A stretch of DNA of 64,000 nucleotides from an uncultured Lachnospiraceae bacterium. Its GTDB lineage: Bacteria; Bacillota; Clostridia; Lachnospirales; Lachnospiraceae. The stretch lies in NCBI GenBank assembly GCA_910589385.1, contig CAJUTU010000003.1:62001-126000 (forward strand), written 5' to 3'. The notes below the pieces were generated by a model that worked only from the letters and a program-made list of their open reading frames with translations, was not told where the DNA came from and made no database searches. The position numbers and the translations under genes were made by a program. Positions 53,278 to 61,681 of the stretch are shown here, one piece after another; the stretch's first letter is position 1, and each line of letters starts with the position of its first letter.

Positions 53278-53487
53278 GTTTATAATTTTTCGAGTTCTTT
53301 TAGGAATTGAAAACATTTTGGACACATTTTTCTTTTATACTAAATGTCAGATAGTTGAACAACAACTATCTCCCCCTCATAAAGTTTTGGACATCCGGGG
53401 GAGAGATTCCCTGGATTTCCGTACTTTACTCTCATTCCTTTTTAGATAACTATATGAAAAAAGCTCCCACAAGGAGCTTTTTTCTGT
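53278..53487 (+). ncRNA. Small structured RNA unit, copy 2
   Basis: A second copy of the 51574 unit, in the same orientation. The promoter-like box TATACT is at 53336-53341 and the AGATAGTTG hairpin at 53349-53371 is identical. The central stem has changed bases that preserve pairing: GGACATCCGGGGGA with TTCCCTGGATTTCC (53389-53402 with 53407-53420). TAAAGT/ACTTTA (53380-53385, 53423-53428) and the linker after it are identical. It ends with AAAAAAGCTCC/GGAGCTTTTTT (53457-53483), which also can terminate the convergent MoxR gene 7 nt away. Sequence divergence with kept pairing argues for a functional RNA. Confidence 0.7.
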
Positions 53488-53493
53488 TATCCT

Positions 53494-55005
53494 TCATTTT
53501 AAACTGGTGTTCAAAATCCCTTCTATGTCATCCATCTCCCGTAAGATAGACTGTTGGCGCTCTTGAAATAAAAGTCCCTTATTATGGCGGTAATACTGGT
53601 CACATCCATTCTCCTTGATGAACCAGATACTGTAATAATTGGCATTTAATTCCGTGATCAGTGCCACCATCTCCTGGCTGTCCCCGAACGCTTCCTCCAT
53701 AAAATCAAATACATGCGTCAACATTTCAGAGGTGTGTTCTACAGATGTTTCTCGCTTATCTACCTCTTTCTGGAATAAACCTTTCACCGCATCAAAAGCC
53801 GCTTCTGCATCAGATACTTCCCCCTTCGAGCAGATAGTAAATCGCTCCAATGCCGCGATCACACGCTTCATGATCAGCTCGTCCTGCCTGTCCAGCAGTT
53901 CCTTTTTTTCCAAATCTGCAAGCTCTCTCTCTGCCAGATGCCAGATATCCTCTATCCTCTCTGCCGTCTTATTTTCCTTGTAATGAATAAGATATTGATA
54001 CAATTTTGATACATAGGCATCGCATAGGTAGCATTCCGTAAATAATTCACCTAATTTTCCATTCAAAAGGCTTACAATACTCAGATGTTCATCAAAGGCA
54101 GCAGCCCTTATTTTCTGCAGTACTGCTTTATTCCATCTGCCTTTCAAGATATCCTCCACACCGTAGTCTGCCTTGTATTTATAATACAGTTCCAGATAAT
54201 TCGCAAAGTCTTTTGCTATCTTCTCATGCTGGATATACTGGCAGACAACTTCCCTGTCTATGTTTTTTCCCAACGTCTCATATACCTGGATAAACTGTGA
54301 AAGATCCTCCCATCCTCTGGCAGTCGCAAATTTCTTTCCATCCACAGTCGTCTCTACCCGGTAAAAATGGTGCTTGCGCAACTCCAGATAAGAAATCACT
54401 GCCGGATGGATACCCTGCCGGTAAGCATACTCTTTCCAGACATCAAAGTTCTCTTCCAGATCAATCTTTTTAAGGCGGTCCAGCGTCACTACGTCAAAGT
54501 CCCGTACAGATTTATTATATTCGGGCGGATTTCCCACTGCTACGATCATCCATCCTTCTGGCACCTTCTGGTTCCCAAACGTTTTCCCCTGTAAAAACTG
54601 CAGCATAGCCGGAGCAAGTGTTTCAGACACACAGTTAATCTCGTCGATAAATAAGATTCCTTCTTTGATACCGGTCTGCTCTATTTTTTCATATACCGAA
54701 GCAATGATCTCACTCATCGTATATTCTGTAACAGAATATGTCTTTTCGCCATATTGCTTTTCTTTAATAAACGGAAGCCCTACCGCGCTCTGTCTCGTAT
54801 GATGCGTGATCGTATACGCCACAAGCCCCACATGGCATTCCCGTGCAATCTGCTCCATGATCTGAGTTTTACCGATTCCCGGCGGTCCCATCAAAAGTAT
54901 CGGCCTCTGTCGGATAGGCGGAATCCGATACGCACCAAATTCATCTTTTGCCAGGCAGGCTTCGATAGAATCCTTTATTTCCTGCTTTGCCCTCTTAATA
55001 TCCAT
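53494..55005 (-). CDS. MoxR-like AAA+ ATPase
   Basis: A 503-residue AAA+ protein. Walker A GPPGIGKT (about 40-47), Walker B ILFIDEIN and a sensor region with AVGNPPEYN are clear. The remaining 230 residues form a helical domain without a recognised family. MoxR ATPases work as chaperones with VWA-domain partners to load metals or assemble complexes; the likely VWA partner is at 50189. AGGAG precedes the ATG, 12 bp after the LRR gene, which is in the same operon. The 3' end coincides with the second RNA terminator. Confidence 0.85.
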   Translation of the reverse strand: MDIKRAKQEIKDSIEACLAKDEFGAYRIPPIRQRPILLMGPPGIGKTQIMEQIARECHVGLVAYTITHHTRQSAVGLPFIKEKQYGEKTYSVTEYTMSEIIASVYEKIEQTGIKEGILFIDEINCVSETLAPAMLQFLQGKTFGNQKVPEGWMIVAVGNPPEYNKSVRDFDVVTLDRLKKIDLEENFDVWKEYAYRQGIHPAVISYLELRKHHFYRVETTVDGKKFATARGWEDLSQFIQVYETLGKNIDREVVCQYIQHEKIAKDFANYLELYYKYKADYGVEDILKGRWNKAVLQKIRAAAFDEHLSIVSLLNGKLGELFTECYLCDAYVSKLYQYLIHYKENKTAERIEDIWHLAERELADLEKKELLDRQDELIMKRVIAALERFTICSKGEVSDAEAAFDAVKGLFQKEVDKRETSVEHTSEMLTHVFDFMEEAFGDSQEMVALITELNANYYSIWFIKENGCDQYYRHNKGLLFQERQQSILREMDDIEGILNTSLK

Positions 55006-55017
55006 CTATGTCCACTC

Positions 55018-55998
55018 CTACAGTTCAAACCGTTTCCGCTTCTTTTCTGGAAACAGCAGATGTTTCTCATTCATCAGGAAACTTAATATTTCCGCTTTCT
55101 CATTCTTTGCCGCTGCATCGATCGCATCCTCCAGCCCCTCCTGCTTCCACAGCTTCCTCGAAGAAATCTCGCTCAGCAGATCCAGCCTGTCCCGCGCTGT
55201 CAGATAACCTGCAACTTCCCTCTGATGCTCTATCACATATTCCTCGTACATTTTTTCATGCTCCCGGGTAAGCCTGTAAGAACAGCACAGCCGGCCAAAT
55301 ATCAGATCTGTCAGCACATCCGTATCATCCTGTGCCGCCGCTAATGGGAACAGGCTGTCATATTTCCGATAATCCATTTCCCGGTTATAGAAGCACTGAC
55401 GGTAGTGATTACCAATCCCGTGATGCTGGGTAAATAAAATCCGGGCTGGTGTGTTCTCCACTGCTTCTTCATAATGCTCCGGAAACACCAGATAAATCTC
55501 CCGGTTCTCTATCTCATCTGTCCCGTCCGCCTGTACTTCAAATATAACATCAATCCTCTGCCACAGATCACCCAGGATTTCTTTCACACAGGATCTTTCC
55601 CCATGTTTTAGATGAACCCTAAGGCTTCCCATATTGCTGCACCCAGTAAATGCCCCGCTTCCAATTCTCTCCAAAGAGTCAGAAAACTCCAGCTTTTTCA
55701 GTTCTTTACAGCCATAAAAAATATAATTCCCAATCTCTTCTACCGTATCAGGAAATATCACTTCTTCAACGGCTTCCCCTGCCAACAGCTTTTCCTGCTC
55801 CACAAACAAAGGCTCTCCTGCCCCTTCATATACAAGGATATCCGTGTCTTCCTTGTCTTTTCTGGACGAAAATGCATATGCCGCCACTCTTTTTACCGGA
55901 TATCCCTCAATCTGTTCTGGAAGGATCACTCTCGGCTCTGTGCCAAAGCAACGGACAATTTCTATAAAATATTCTTGAATCCGATAATGTACCTTCAT
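55018..55998 (-). CDS. BspA-type leucine-rich-repeat-like protein, cytoplasmic
   Basis: About 326 residues. A short segment (about 85-135) contains LRR_5-like repeats (VEEVIFPDTVEEIGNYIFYG and LKKLEFSDSLERIGSGAFTG). The rest has no recognised domain; the C-terminal half is helical and rich in charged residues. There is no signal peptide, unlike cell-surface BspA proteins. The first ATG (56004) is too close to AAAAGG, so the ATG at 55998 is used. It is first in an operon with the MoxR ATPase and may be an adaptor or target of that system. Confidence 0.7.
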   Translation of the reverse strand: MKVHYRIQEYFIEIVRCFGTEPRVILPEQIEGYPVKRVAAYAFSSRKDKEDTDILVYEGAGEPLFVEQEKLLAGEAVEEVIFPDTVEEIGNYIFYGCKELKKLEFSDSLERIGSGAFTGCSNMGSLRVHLKHGERSCVKEILGDLWQRIDVIFEVQADGTDEIENREIYLVFPEHYEEAVENTPARILFTQHHGIGNHYRQCFYNREMDYRKYDSLFPLAAAQDDTDVLTDLIFGRLCCSYRLTREHEKMYEEYVIEHQREVAGYLTARDRLDLLSEISSRKLWKQEGLEDAIDAAAKNEKAEILSFLMNEKHLLFPEKKRKRFEL

Positions 55999-56048
55999 AT
56001 CCATCCTTTTTAAGCCGTTTGCCTGCTTATACTTCCTTAAGTTCCTTC

Positions 56049-56870
56049 TTATTGCAATCGTATCCCACTGTCCAGGATCTCTATTTTCCCCTGCTTCAAG
56101 AGTCTTCCGACCGCGCGCTTGAACGCCGCCTTGCTCATATCAAATTCCTGCCGGATCCTCTCCGGGTCTGCTTTATCCGTAAATGGTAATTTCCCGCCAT
56201 ATGCACGGATTGCTTTTAAGATTGTGTCCGCATCCTTATCCATCTGCTCCGGAATTTTCTCCCTCAGGCTTAAGTCCAGCTTTCCGTCCTCTTTTACCGC
56301 TGTAACCCTGGCTTCTACTCTGCTTCCTACACGGAGTGTGCCGGTGACGTCCTTTTTGGGAATCAGGGCGGAATATGTATTATCCACTGCCACGAATACC
56401 CCAAAGTTATTGCTGGTATCGTAAATAATCCCGGTTACTTTATCATCCTTTTTGTAGGGGGAATCTGTGCGGAGCAATGGATAGACTTTCATAGTAGCAC
56501 ATAGGCGTTCGCTTTTATCGATATAGAGGGATACAAGACATTGATCCCCCTTTTTTACTTTCGCTGTCTGCTGTTTAAAAGGCAGGAACAAATCCTTTTC
56601 CAGCCCCCAGTCCAAAAATGCCCCTACATTGCTGACGTCAACAACATCCAATACCGCAAGCCTGCCCATTGTCAATTTCGGTTCATGGGTAGTCGCAATG
56701 AGACGGTCGTCTGAATCTTTATACAAAAATACTTCCACCGGGTCACCCGGTTCCACCTCTGCCGGCACCTGCTTTTTGGGAAGCAGCACACGCTGCTCAT
56801 CATTTCCAAGATATACACCGAACTCAACTTTCTTTACAACCATCAATACTTGCTTTTCTCCTAATTTCAT
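56049..56870 (-). CDS. S1 RNA-binding protein of the CvfB/YitL family
   Basis: A 273-residue protein made of S1-type beta barrels (KKVEFGVYLG near the start, DVVDVSNVGAFLDWGLEKDLFLP, GIIYDTSNNFGVFVAVDNTYSALIP) and a C-terminal winged helix (about 215-273). CvfB-type proteins bind RNA and influence virulence or stress gene expression in Firmicutes. The frame starts with a GTG at 56882, but the ATG at 56870 gives MKLGEKQVLMVV and is preferred; its ribosome site is weak. A single-gene unit. Confidence 0.87.
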   Translation of the reverse strand: MKLGEKQVLMVVKKVEFGVYLGNDEQRVLLPKKQVPAEVEPGDPVEVFLYKDSDDRLIATTHEPKLTMGRLAVLDVVDVSNVGAFLDWGLEKDLFLPFKQQTAKVKKGDQCLVSLYIDKSERLCATMKVYPLLRTDSPYKKDDKVTGIIYDTSNNFGVFVAVDNTYSALIPKKDVTGTLRVGSRVEARVTAVKEDGKLDLSLREKIPEQMDKDADTILKAIRAYGGKLPFTDKADPERIRQEFDMSKAAFKRAVGRLLKQGKIEILDSGIRLQ

Positions 56871-56989
56871 ATCCCGTCTCACTTTCTTTTTTCATCCGCC
56901 CCAATAATCTGTCCGTTTCCTCATGCCCTGCAAGCTGGCGAAACGCATTCTATCAAGGTATATCCACTCTAAGGAACTGCCTACAGAGT

Positions 56990-58360
56990 TCAGCTGCAGT
57001 TCAATATATGCCGCGCCACATGGACGCCGCTGGCAGATGCATGGGACAGGGAATGGGTCACGCCGCTTCCGTCTCCTATCACATACAGTCCTTTATGGAT
57101 CGTTTCCAGATTCTCATCAATATCCACTTCCATATTATAAAATTTTACTTCAACACCATACAATAGCGTATCATCATTGGCTGTCCCCTGGGCAATCTTA
57201 TCCAGTGCGTAGATCATTTCAATGATTCCGTCCAGAATCCTCTTTGGCAGGACCAGGCTCAGATCTCCCGGAGTTGCAGCCAAAGTCGGACGGACCAGCC
57301 CTTCCTCAATCCGTTTCCGGTTACTTCTGCGTCCCCGGATCAAGTCTCCGAACCGCTGTACGATCACTCCGCCTCCCAGCATATTGGACAGGCGCGCAAT
57401 ACTCTCTCCATATCCGTTACTGTCTTTGAACGGTTCTGAAAAATGCTTCGCCACCAAAAGCGCAAAGTTCGTGTTTTCCGTCTGTTTTTCCGGATCCTCG
57501 TAGCTGTGGCCATTTACAGTCACAATCCCCTTCGTATTTTCATTGACCACGATTCCATGCGGATTCATACAGAAGGTACGGACGTTGTCCTCAAATTTTT
57601 CTGTCCTGTATACAATTTTGCTCTCATACAATTCATCTGTAAGATGTGAAAAAATCTCCGCCGGAAGTTCCACTCGGACCCCCAGATCTACTCGGTTAGA
57701 GCTGGTCGGGATCTTAAGGTCATTGCAAACCTGCTCCATCCATTTGCTGCCGCTTCTGCCCACAGAGACCACGCATTTTACGCAGTCATCAGACTCTTCC
57801 CCGCAGAACACCCGGTAGCCCTCTTCTAATTTCTCTATCTGACTGACCTGATGGTGAAAGCGAAATTCTACCTTGTCTTTTAATTCATCATACAGATTTT
57901 CCAATACAACATAGTTAATATCCGTTCCCAGATGGCGGACAGATGCATTCAAAAGATTCAGTTTATTCATCAGGCAAAGCTTATGGAATTTGGAACCTGC
58001 CGTCGTATACATCTTAGTACCCTCGCCGCCGTGGGATACATTTATCTCATCTACATACTGCATCAGCGAAATTGCCTCTTGTTTCCCGATATGCTCATAA
58101 AGCGTACCGCCGAAATCATTTGTAATATTATATTTTCCATCAGAAAAAGCACCTGCGCCTCCGAACCCACTCATGATCGCGCAGGTCTTACAATTCACAC
58201 AGCTTTTTATCTTTTCCCCGTCAATCGGACATTTTCGCTCCTCCAAAGGATTTCCCGATTCAAATACGGCAATTTTCAAATCACGGTTTCCCTGGATTAA
58301 CTCATATGCCGAAAAAATGCCTCCCGGCCCCGCGCCGATAATTATCACATCGTACTTCAT
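56990..58360 (-). CDS. FAD-dependent dehydrogenase (NAD(FAD)-utilising, COG2509)
   Basis: A 456-residue flavoprotein. The N-terminal FAD motif IIIGAGPGGI is at 6-15. A cysteine cluster (CPIDGEKIKSCVNCKTC, about 44-60) precedes FGGAGAFSDGK, a marker of the COG2509 family. C-terminal YVIGDGSGVTHSLSHA closes the FAD site. Function is unassigned in most species. AAAGGAG precedes the ATG. It is next to the CvfB-type gene but with a gap of about 110 bp. Confidence 0.83.
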   Translation of the reverse strand: MKYDVIIIGAGPGGIFSAYELIQGNRDLKIAVFESGNPLEERKCPIDGEKIKSCVNCKTCAIMSGFGGAGAFSDGKYNITNDFGGTLYEHIGKQEAISLMQYVDEINVSHGGEGTKMYTTAGSKFHKLCLMNKLNLLNASVRHLGTDINYVVLENLYDELKDKVEFRFHHQVSQIEKLEEGYRVFCGEESDDCVKCVVSVGRSGSKWMEQVCNDLKIPTSSNRVDLGVRVELPAEIFSHLTDELYESKIVYRTEKFEDNVRTFCMNPHGIVVNENTKGIVTVNGHSYEDPEKQTENTNFALLVAKHFSEPFKDSNGYGESIARLSNMLGGGVIVQRFGDLIRGRRSNRKRIEEGLVRPTLAATPGDLSLVLPKRILDGIIEMIYALDKIAQGTANDDTLLYGVEVKFYNMEVDIDENLETIHKGLYVIGDGSGVTHSLSHASASGVHVARHILNCS

Positions 58361-58488
58361 TTTTTTACTCCTTTTCTACTACTTGTAATCAATTTTCATA
58401 GCAATATGTCTATATTTTACCCTAGGATCTTGCCCCGGCTACAGGATATTGACTGGCCTGCCTCTTATTATATGATACCCTGCTGCTG

Positions 58489-59193
58489 TCATTTCAACTC
58501 CACGACAACATAAGGAATTCCGGTTTCATCACACAGCTTCACAACCGTACGTTCCTCTTCCTCTGATATTTCCGGGAAAATCGTATCCCCCATGACCGCT
58601 GACTTTTTATAGTCCACACGCAGCTTATGTATCGGGAAGTCTTCCGGCAGCAGATCCATTGCCATCTGGATATACTGGCAATTATTTACATGTTCATTGG
58701 TATCAATATGGGCACGTCTTACCGGAAATGAGGGAAGTGCTTTTGTCATCTCAGGAAGCCTGATTTTTCTCCCTTCATAATCCATTTCCAACGGAGTCTC
58801 AATACCATATGGTCCGATATCCTCATCTCCCGGCCTTGCCGGGCGCGCTTTCTTTGTATCAAAAAATGTCCAGATTGAATTCGCTGCAGCCACACGATTT
58901 CCGCTTTCATCGTCGATAAAGAAATTTCGGTTTCCGAGAACCCCCTTAAATCCCGTTGCCAATGTGCCTACAGTGATTTTCTCCCCAAATTTCGGAAAAC
59001 GTTCAATTATGACTTGCCAGTAAGACAAAAGCCATGCTTTATTCCTTTCCCGAAGCACAGGCATTCCCACACCGATATCCTCTGACTGGAATGTACTACA
59101 GTCCTGTAAATAGTTTATCAGGGCCGTAAGTGTCATTGTCCCCCGATGGTCTGTCTCACTATATCTTACTCTGCTGTCAAATGTATAAATCAT
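58489..59193 (-). CDS. Acyl-ACP thioesterase
   Basis: A 234-residue double hot-dog protein of the FatA-like acyl-ACP thioesterase family (PF01643), which releases fatty acids from acyl carrier protein. The segments RYSETDHRGTM and DTNEHVNNCQYIQM carry the expected Asn-His catalytic area. It is soluble and of normal length. It lies with cell-cycle and sporulation genes but shares no obvious pathway with them. Confidence 0.85.
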   Translation of the reverse strand: MIYTFDSRVRYSETDHRGTMTLTALINYLQDCSTFQSEDIGVGMPVLRERNKAWLLSYWQVIIERFPKFGEKITVGTLATGFKGVLGNRNFFIDDESGNRVAAANSIWTFFDTKKARPARPGDEDIGPYGIETPLEMDYEGRKIRLPEMTKALPSFPVRRAHIDTNEHVNNCQYIQMAMDLLPEDFPIHKLRVDYKKSAVMGDTIFPEISEEEERTVVKLCDETGIPYVVVELK

Positions 59194-59235
59194 TGTATTT
59201 CTCTCCTGCTGTTTCGATCGTATCAGTAATTCTCT

Positions 59236-59892
59236 CTATTTTTTCCATTGCTCCATAAAATATGATTTTATATGGAAATCTGCTGTTGTAATCTGGGCAT
59301 ATTCCTCTTCAGTCAGTACATTCTGCAGCTTTATTTTACTTTCTTCTGGAACCACCATGTTTGCCGCATCCAGAAAACACAGATTCGGATATAATACACA
59401 CCACCAGTTATGCCCCTGTGCGTCTCCAATTTCAATCCGGAGCGCTTCGTAATTGCCAGCCGGGAACGTTACATCTCCATATGTTTTGTCTGGAAACCAA
59501 CAGGTAGTCACCGCCGCAGTTACCGGATAATCATAGCCATTTGCCGCCACTGTCTCCCGGCTGAGTGCTTCTAACTCATCCACATGCCTCCGCATCCACC
59601 GCTTGGCCTCCATTACATCCAAAGCCTTTGGCATTTCCGATTCCAAATAGTCCAATACTTGATCTCTTACTGTGATTTTCAATGACTGGTCGCGCTCACT
59701 GTCACTATTTGCCAGAATATGGAACCGAAGTACTTCCTGCGCTAAGTGTTCCTGTATCTGTGCCTGCACCAAAAGACCGGATTTCCATGCAAAAAAACCA
59801 GTGACCAGCGCCGCGATGGCCAGCGAAAGTATTACAATTGTCCACTTCAAATATTGCTCTTTTTTATTACAGCTTAAATCTCTTTGTTCCAT
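59236..59892 (-). CDS. spoIIR: Stage II sporulation protein R
   Basis: A 218-residue secreted signalling protein made by the forespore to activate SpoIIGA, and thereby pro-sigma-E, in the mother cell. One N-terminal helix (about 17-35) serves as signal anchor. Signature blocks include RFHILANSDSERDQ, FPAGNYEALRIEIG and GHNWWCVLYPNLCF. GGAGG is 9 nt before the ATG. A sigma-F-like promoter precedes it. Its presence marks an endospore-forming lineage. Confidence 0.93.
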   Translation of the reverse strand: MEQRDLSCNKKEQYLKWTIVILSLAIAALVTGFFAWKSGLLVQAQIQEHLAQEVLRFHILANSDSERDQSLKITVRDQVLDYLESEMPKALDVMEAKRWMRRHVDELEALSRETVAANGYDYPVTAAVTTCWFPDKTYGDVTFPAGNYEALRIEIGDAQGHNWWCVLYPNLCFLDAANMVVPEESKIKLQNVLTEEEYAQITTADFHIKSYFMEQWKK

Positions 59893-59922
59893 ATGTAGCT
59901 TCCTCCATCTATTTGATATCGG

Positions 59923-59951
59923 AAGTATTGCCTTTTTACAAGTAAATATAC
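59923..59951 (-). promoter_or_regulatory. Sigma-F-like promoter of spoIIR
   Basis: On the minus strand: -35 GTATA (59951-59947), 14-bp spacer, -10 GGCAATACT (59932-59924), which matches the sigma-F pattern GGnnAnAnT at every fixed position. SpoIIR is known to be sigma-F-controlled. Confidence 0.6.
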
Positions 59952-60027
59952 ATCATAAGATACAAAATCCATACTTATGTATCATGTCCTTTTGAATGAC
60001 ATATCCGTCACAGTTCTTCCGGCTCTT

Positions 60028-60699
60028 CTACTGCCTGCGCAATAGACCGCTCACTGTTTTCACCTGGTTATCAATATGCTGGCAGGTAATGCGGATAGCC
60101 GCATCTGCTTCCCCTTTCTCAATGAACTGGATCATATCCCGGTGTTCCGAAAGAAGCTGTGAATGGCATTCCCGACGTTTCAAATATTCTACCCGGTAAC
60201 GATACATTTGTTCCCGAAAATTACTCAGAAGCTGGATGAGGCGCTGATTGTCTGTTGAGATATAGATGATACTGTGAAACGCCACATCTGCCTCTGCCAC
60301 AACCGTAATATCATCATTCCCCAGGACTTCCTCAAATGCCTCTTCCGCTTCTTTCAGTTCAGAAAGTGCCTGCTGGCTGATACGCTCACAGGCAAGACGT
60401 ACCGCCAATGCCTCCAGAGAACGCCGTACTTCCAATACATCCCTCAGACTTTTCTCTGAAATCTGGGCTACTTCCGCACCTTTACGCGGAATCATCAGCA
60501 CCAGCCCATCCAGCTCCAGCTTACGGATGGCTTCACGTACAGGGGTACGGCTGACCCCCAGCTTATTGGCAAGCTGAATCTCCATCAGACGTTCCCCCGG
60601 CTTTAATTCTCCCCGTAAAATTGCCTGGCGTAAAGTGTTGAAAACCACATCTCGAAGCGGAAGAAATTCATTCATATTTACTTCAAATCTGGGTTCCAT
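60028..60699 (-). CDS. GntR/FadR-family transcriptional regulator (FCD domain)
   Basis: A 223-residue regulator with an N-terminal winged helix (LRQAILRGELKPGERLME ... SRTPVREAIRKL) and a C-terminal all-helical FCD ligand domain (about 85-220) with AFHSIIY and EHRDMIQFIEKG carrying the metal-binding His residues. GGAGG precedes the ATG with 9 nt. It lies 3 bp after the ispE gene, implying co-transcription. Its effector and target are unknown. Confidence 0.87.
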   Translation of the reverse strand: MEPRFEVNMNEFLPLRDVVFNTLRQAILRGELKPGERLMEIQLANKLGVSRTPVREAIRKLELDGLVLMIPRKGAEVAQISEKSLRDVLEVRRSLEALAVRLACERISQQALSELKEAEEAFEEVLGNDDITVVAEADVAFHSIIYISTDNQRLIQLLSNFREQMYRYRVEYLKRRECHSQLLSEHRDMIQFIEKGEADAAIRITCQHIDNQVKTVSGLLRRQ

Positions 60700-60702
60700 C
60701 CT

Positions 60703-61575
60703 TCAGTCCCTCCTTGCACTATGTACATTTGTAACATAAGCCTGTTTTGCCAATCCCTTTTTTCTAATCCTCTCTTGAGCTTCCCTTGCCAGCATTTTAT
60801 TTTCAAACAGGCCAAATACGGTTGGACCACTTCCGCTCATCATAGCATTCAATGCACCGGCAGCCATCATTTCCTGCTTAATATCATGGATCACAGGATA
60901 TCTGGGGATAGTCACATCCTCCAGAACATTTCCCATACATTCTGCCGTTCCTTTCAAGCTGCCTTGCTCCAAAGCCTGGAGCAGCCCGTCAATATCTGGA
61001 TGCTGTACAATCTCCAACGCATCCAGCGCCTCATAAACCACCTTCGTTGATACGCTGATAGGCGGCTTTGCTATCAGGACCGCACACTTTGGCATGGATG
61101 GGAGTATCGTCAGTTTTTCTCCAATCCCCTCTGCAAGCACAGTACCGCGTATAATACAATAGGGGACATCTGCCCCAAGTTTTACACCGCGTTCCATCAG
61201 CTCCTGCTGTGAAAGATGCAGGTCATAAAGCCGGTTCATGCCAAAAAGAACCGCTGCCGCATTGGAACTGCCTCCTGCCATGCCTGCTGCCACCGGAATA
61301 TGCTTTTCCAGTGTGATCCTTACGCCGCCGGGCAGATCAAATTCTTCCATCAGCATCTGTGCTGCCTTATATGCAATATTACCCGAATCGCTGGGGAGAT
61401 AATACAAATTGGACATAAGCTCAATGCCTGGCTTTCTTCTCTGCTCAATTTTCACATTATCATACAGATAAACAGACTGCATGACCATACGCACATCATG
61501 GTATCCGTCTTCTCTTCTCCCCAGGACGTCCAGCCCCAGGTTTATCTTTGCAAGCGCTTTTAAATCCATATGCAT
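60703..61575 (-). CDS. ispE: 4-diphosphocytidyl-2-C-methylerythritol kinase
   Basis: A 290-residue GHMP kinase of the MEP isoprenoid pathway. KINLGLDVLGRREDGYH near the start and PVAAGMAGGSSNAAAVLF, the glycine-rich ATP loop, identify IspE; SGSGPTVFGLF near the end is the third GHMP motif. The open frame reaches 61632, but AGGAGG is placed for the ATG at 61575, giving MHMDLKALAKINL. It is followed without a gap by the FadR-type gene. Confidence 0.93.
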   Translation of the reverse strand: MHMDLKALAKINLGLDVLGRREDGYHDVRMVMQSVYLYDNVKIEQRRKPGIELMSNLYYLPSDSGNIAYKAAQMLMEEFDLPGGVRITLEKHIPVAAGMAGGSSNAAAVLFGMNRLYDLHLSQQELMERGVKLGADVPYCIIRGTVLAEGIGEKLTILPSMPKCAVLIAKPPISVSTKVVYEALDALEIVQHPDIDGLLQALEQGSLKGTAECMGNVLEDVTIPRYPVIHDIKQEMMAAGALNAMMSGSGPTVFGLFENKMLAREAQERIRKKGLAKQAYVTNVHSARRD

Positions 61576-61608
61576 GATCTTTCCCTCCTGGTTTGCTGCA
61601 TACTTATA

Positions 61609-61667
61609 GTATAAAAAAATCCTCATTAGCAAGGTCTGTCATAAAGCCGCATTCTAATGAGGATTTT
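61609..61667 (-). terminator. Terminator of the acidic AAA-type gene
   Basis: On the minus strand AAAATCCTCATTAG (61667-61654) pairs with CTAATGAGGATTTT (61629-61616), loop of about 24 nt, followed by a T7 tract. It lies 15 bp after the stop at 61682 and before ispE. Confidence 0.8.
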
Positions 61668-61681
61668 ACCATACAAGATGA

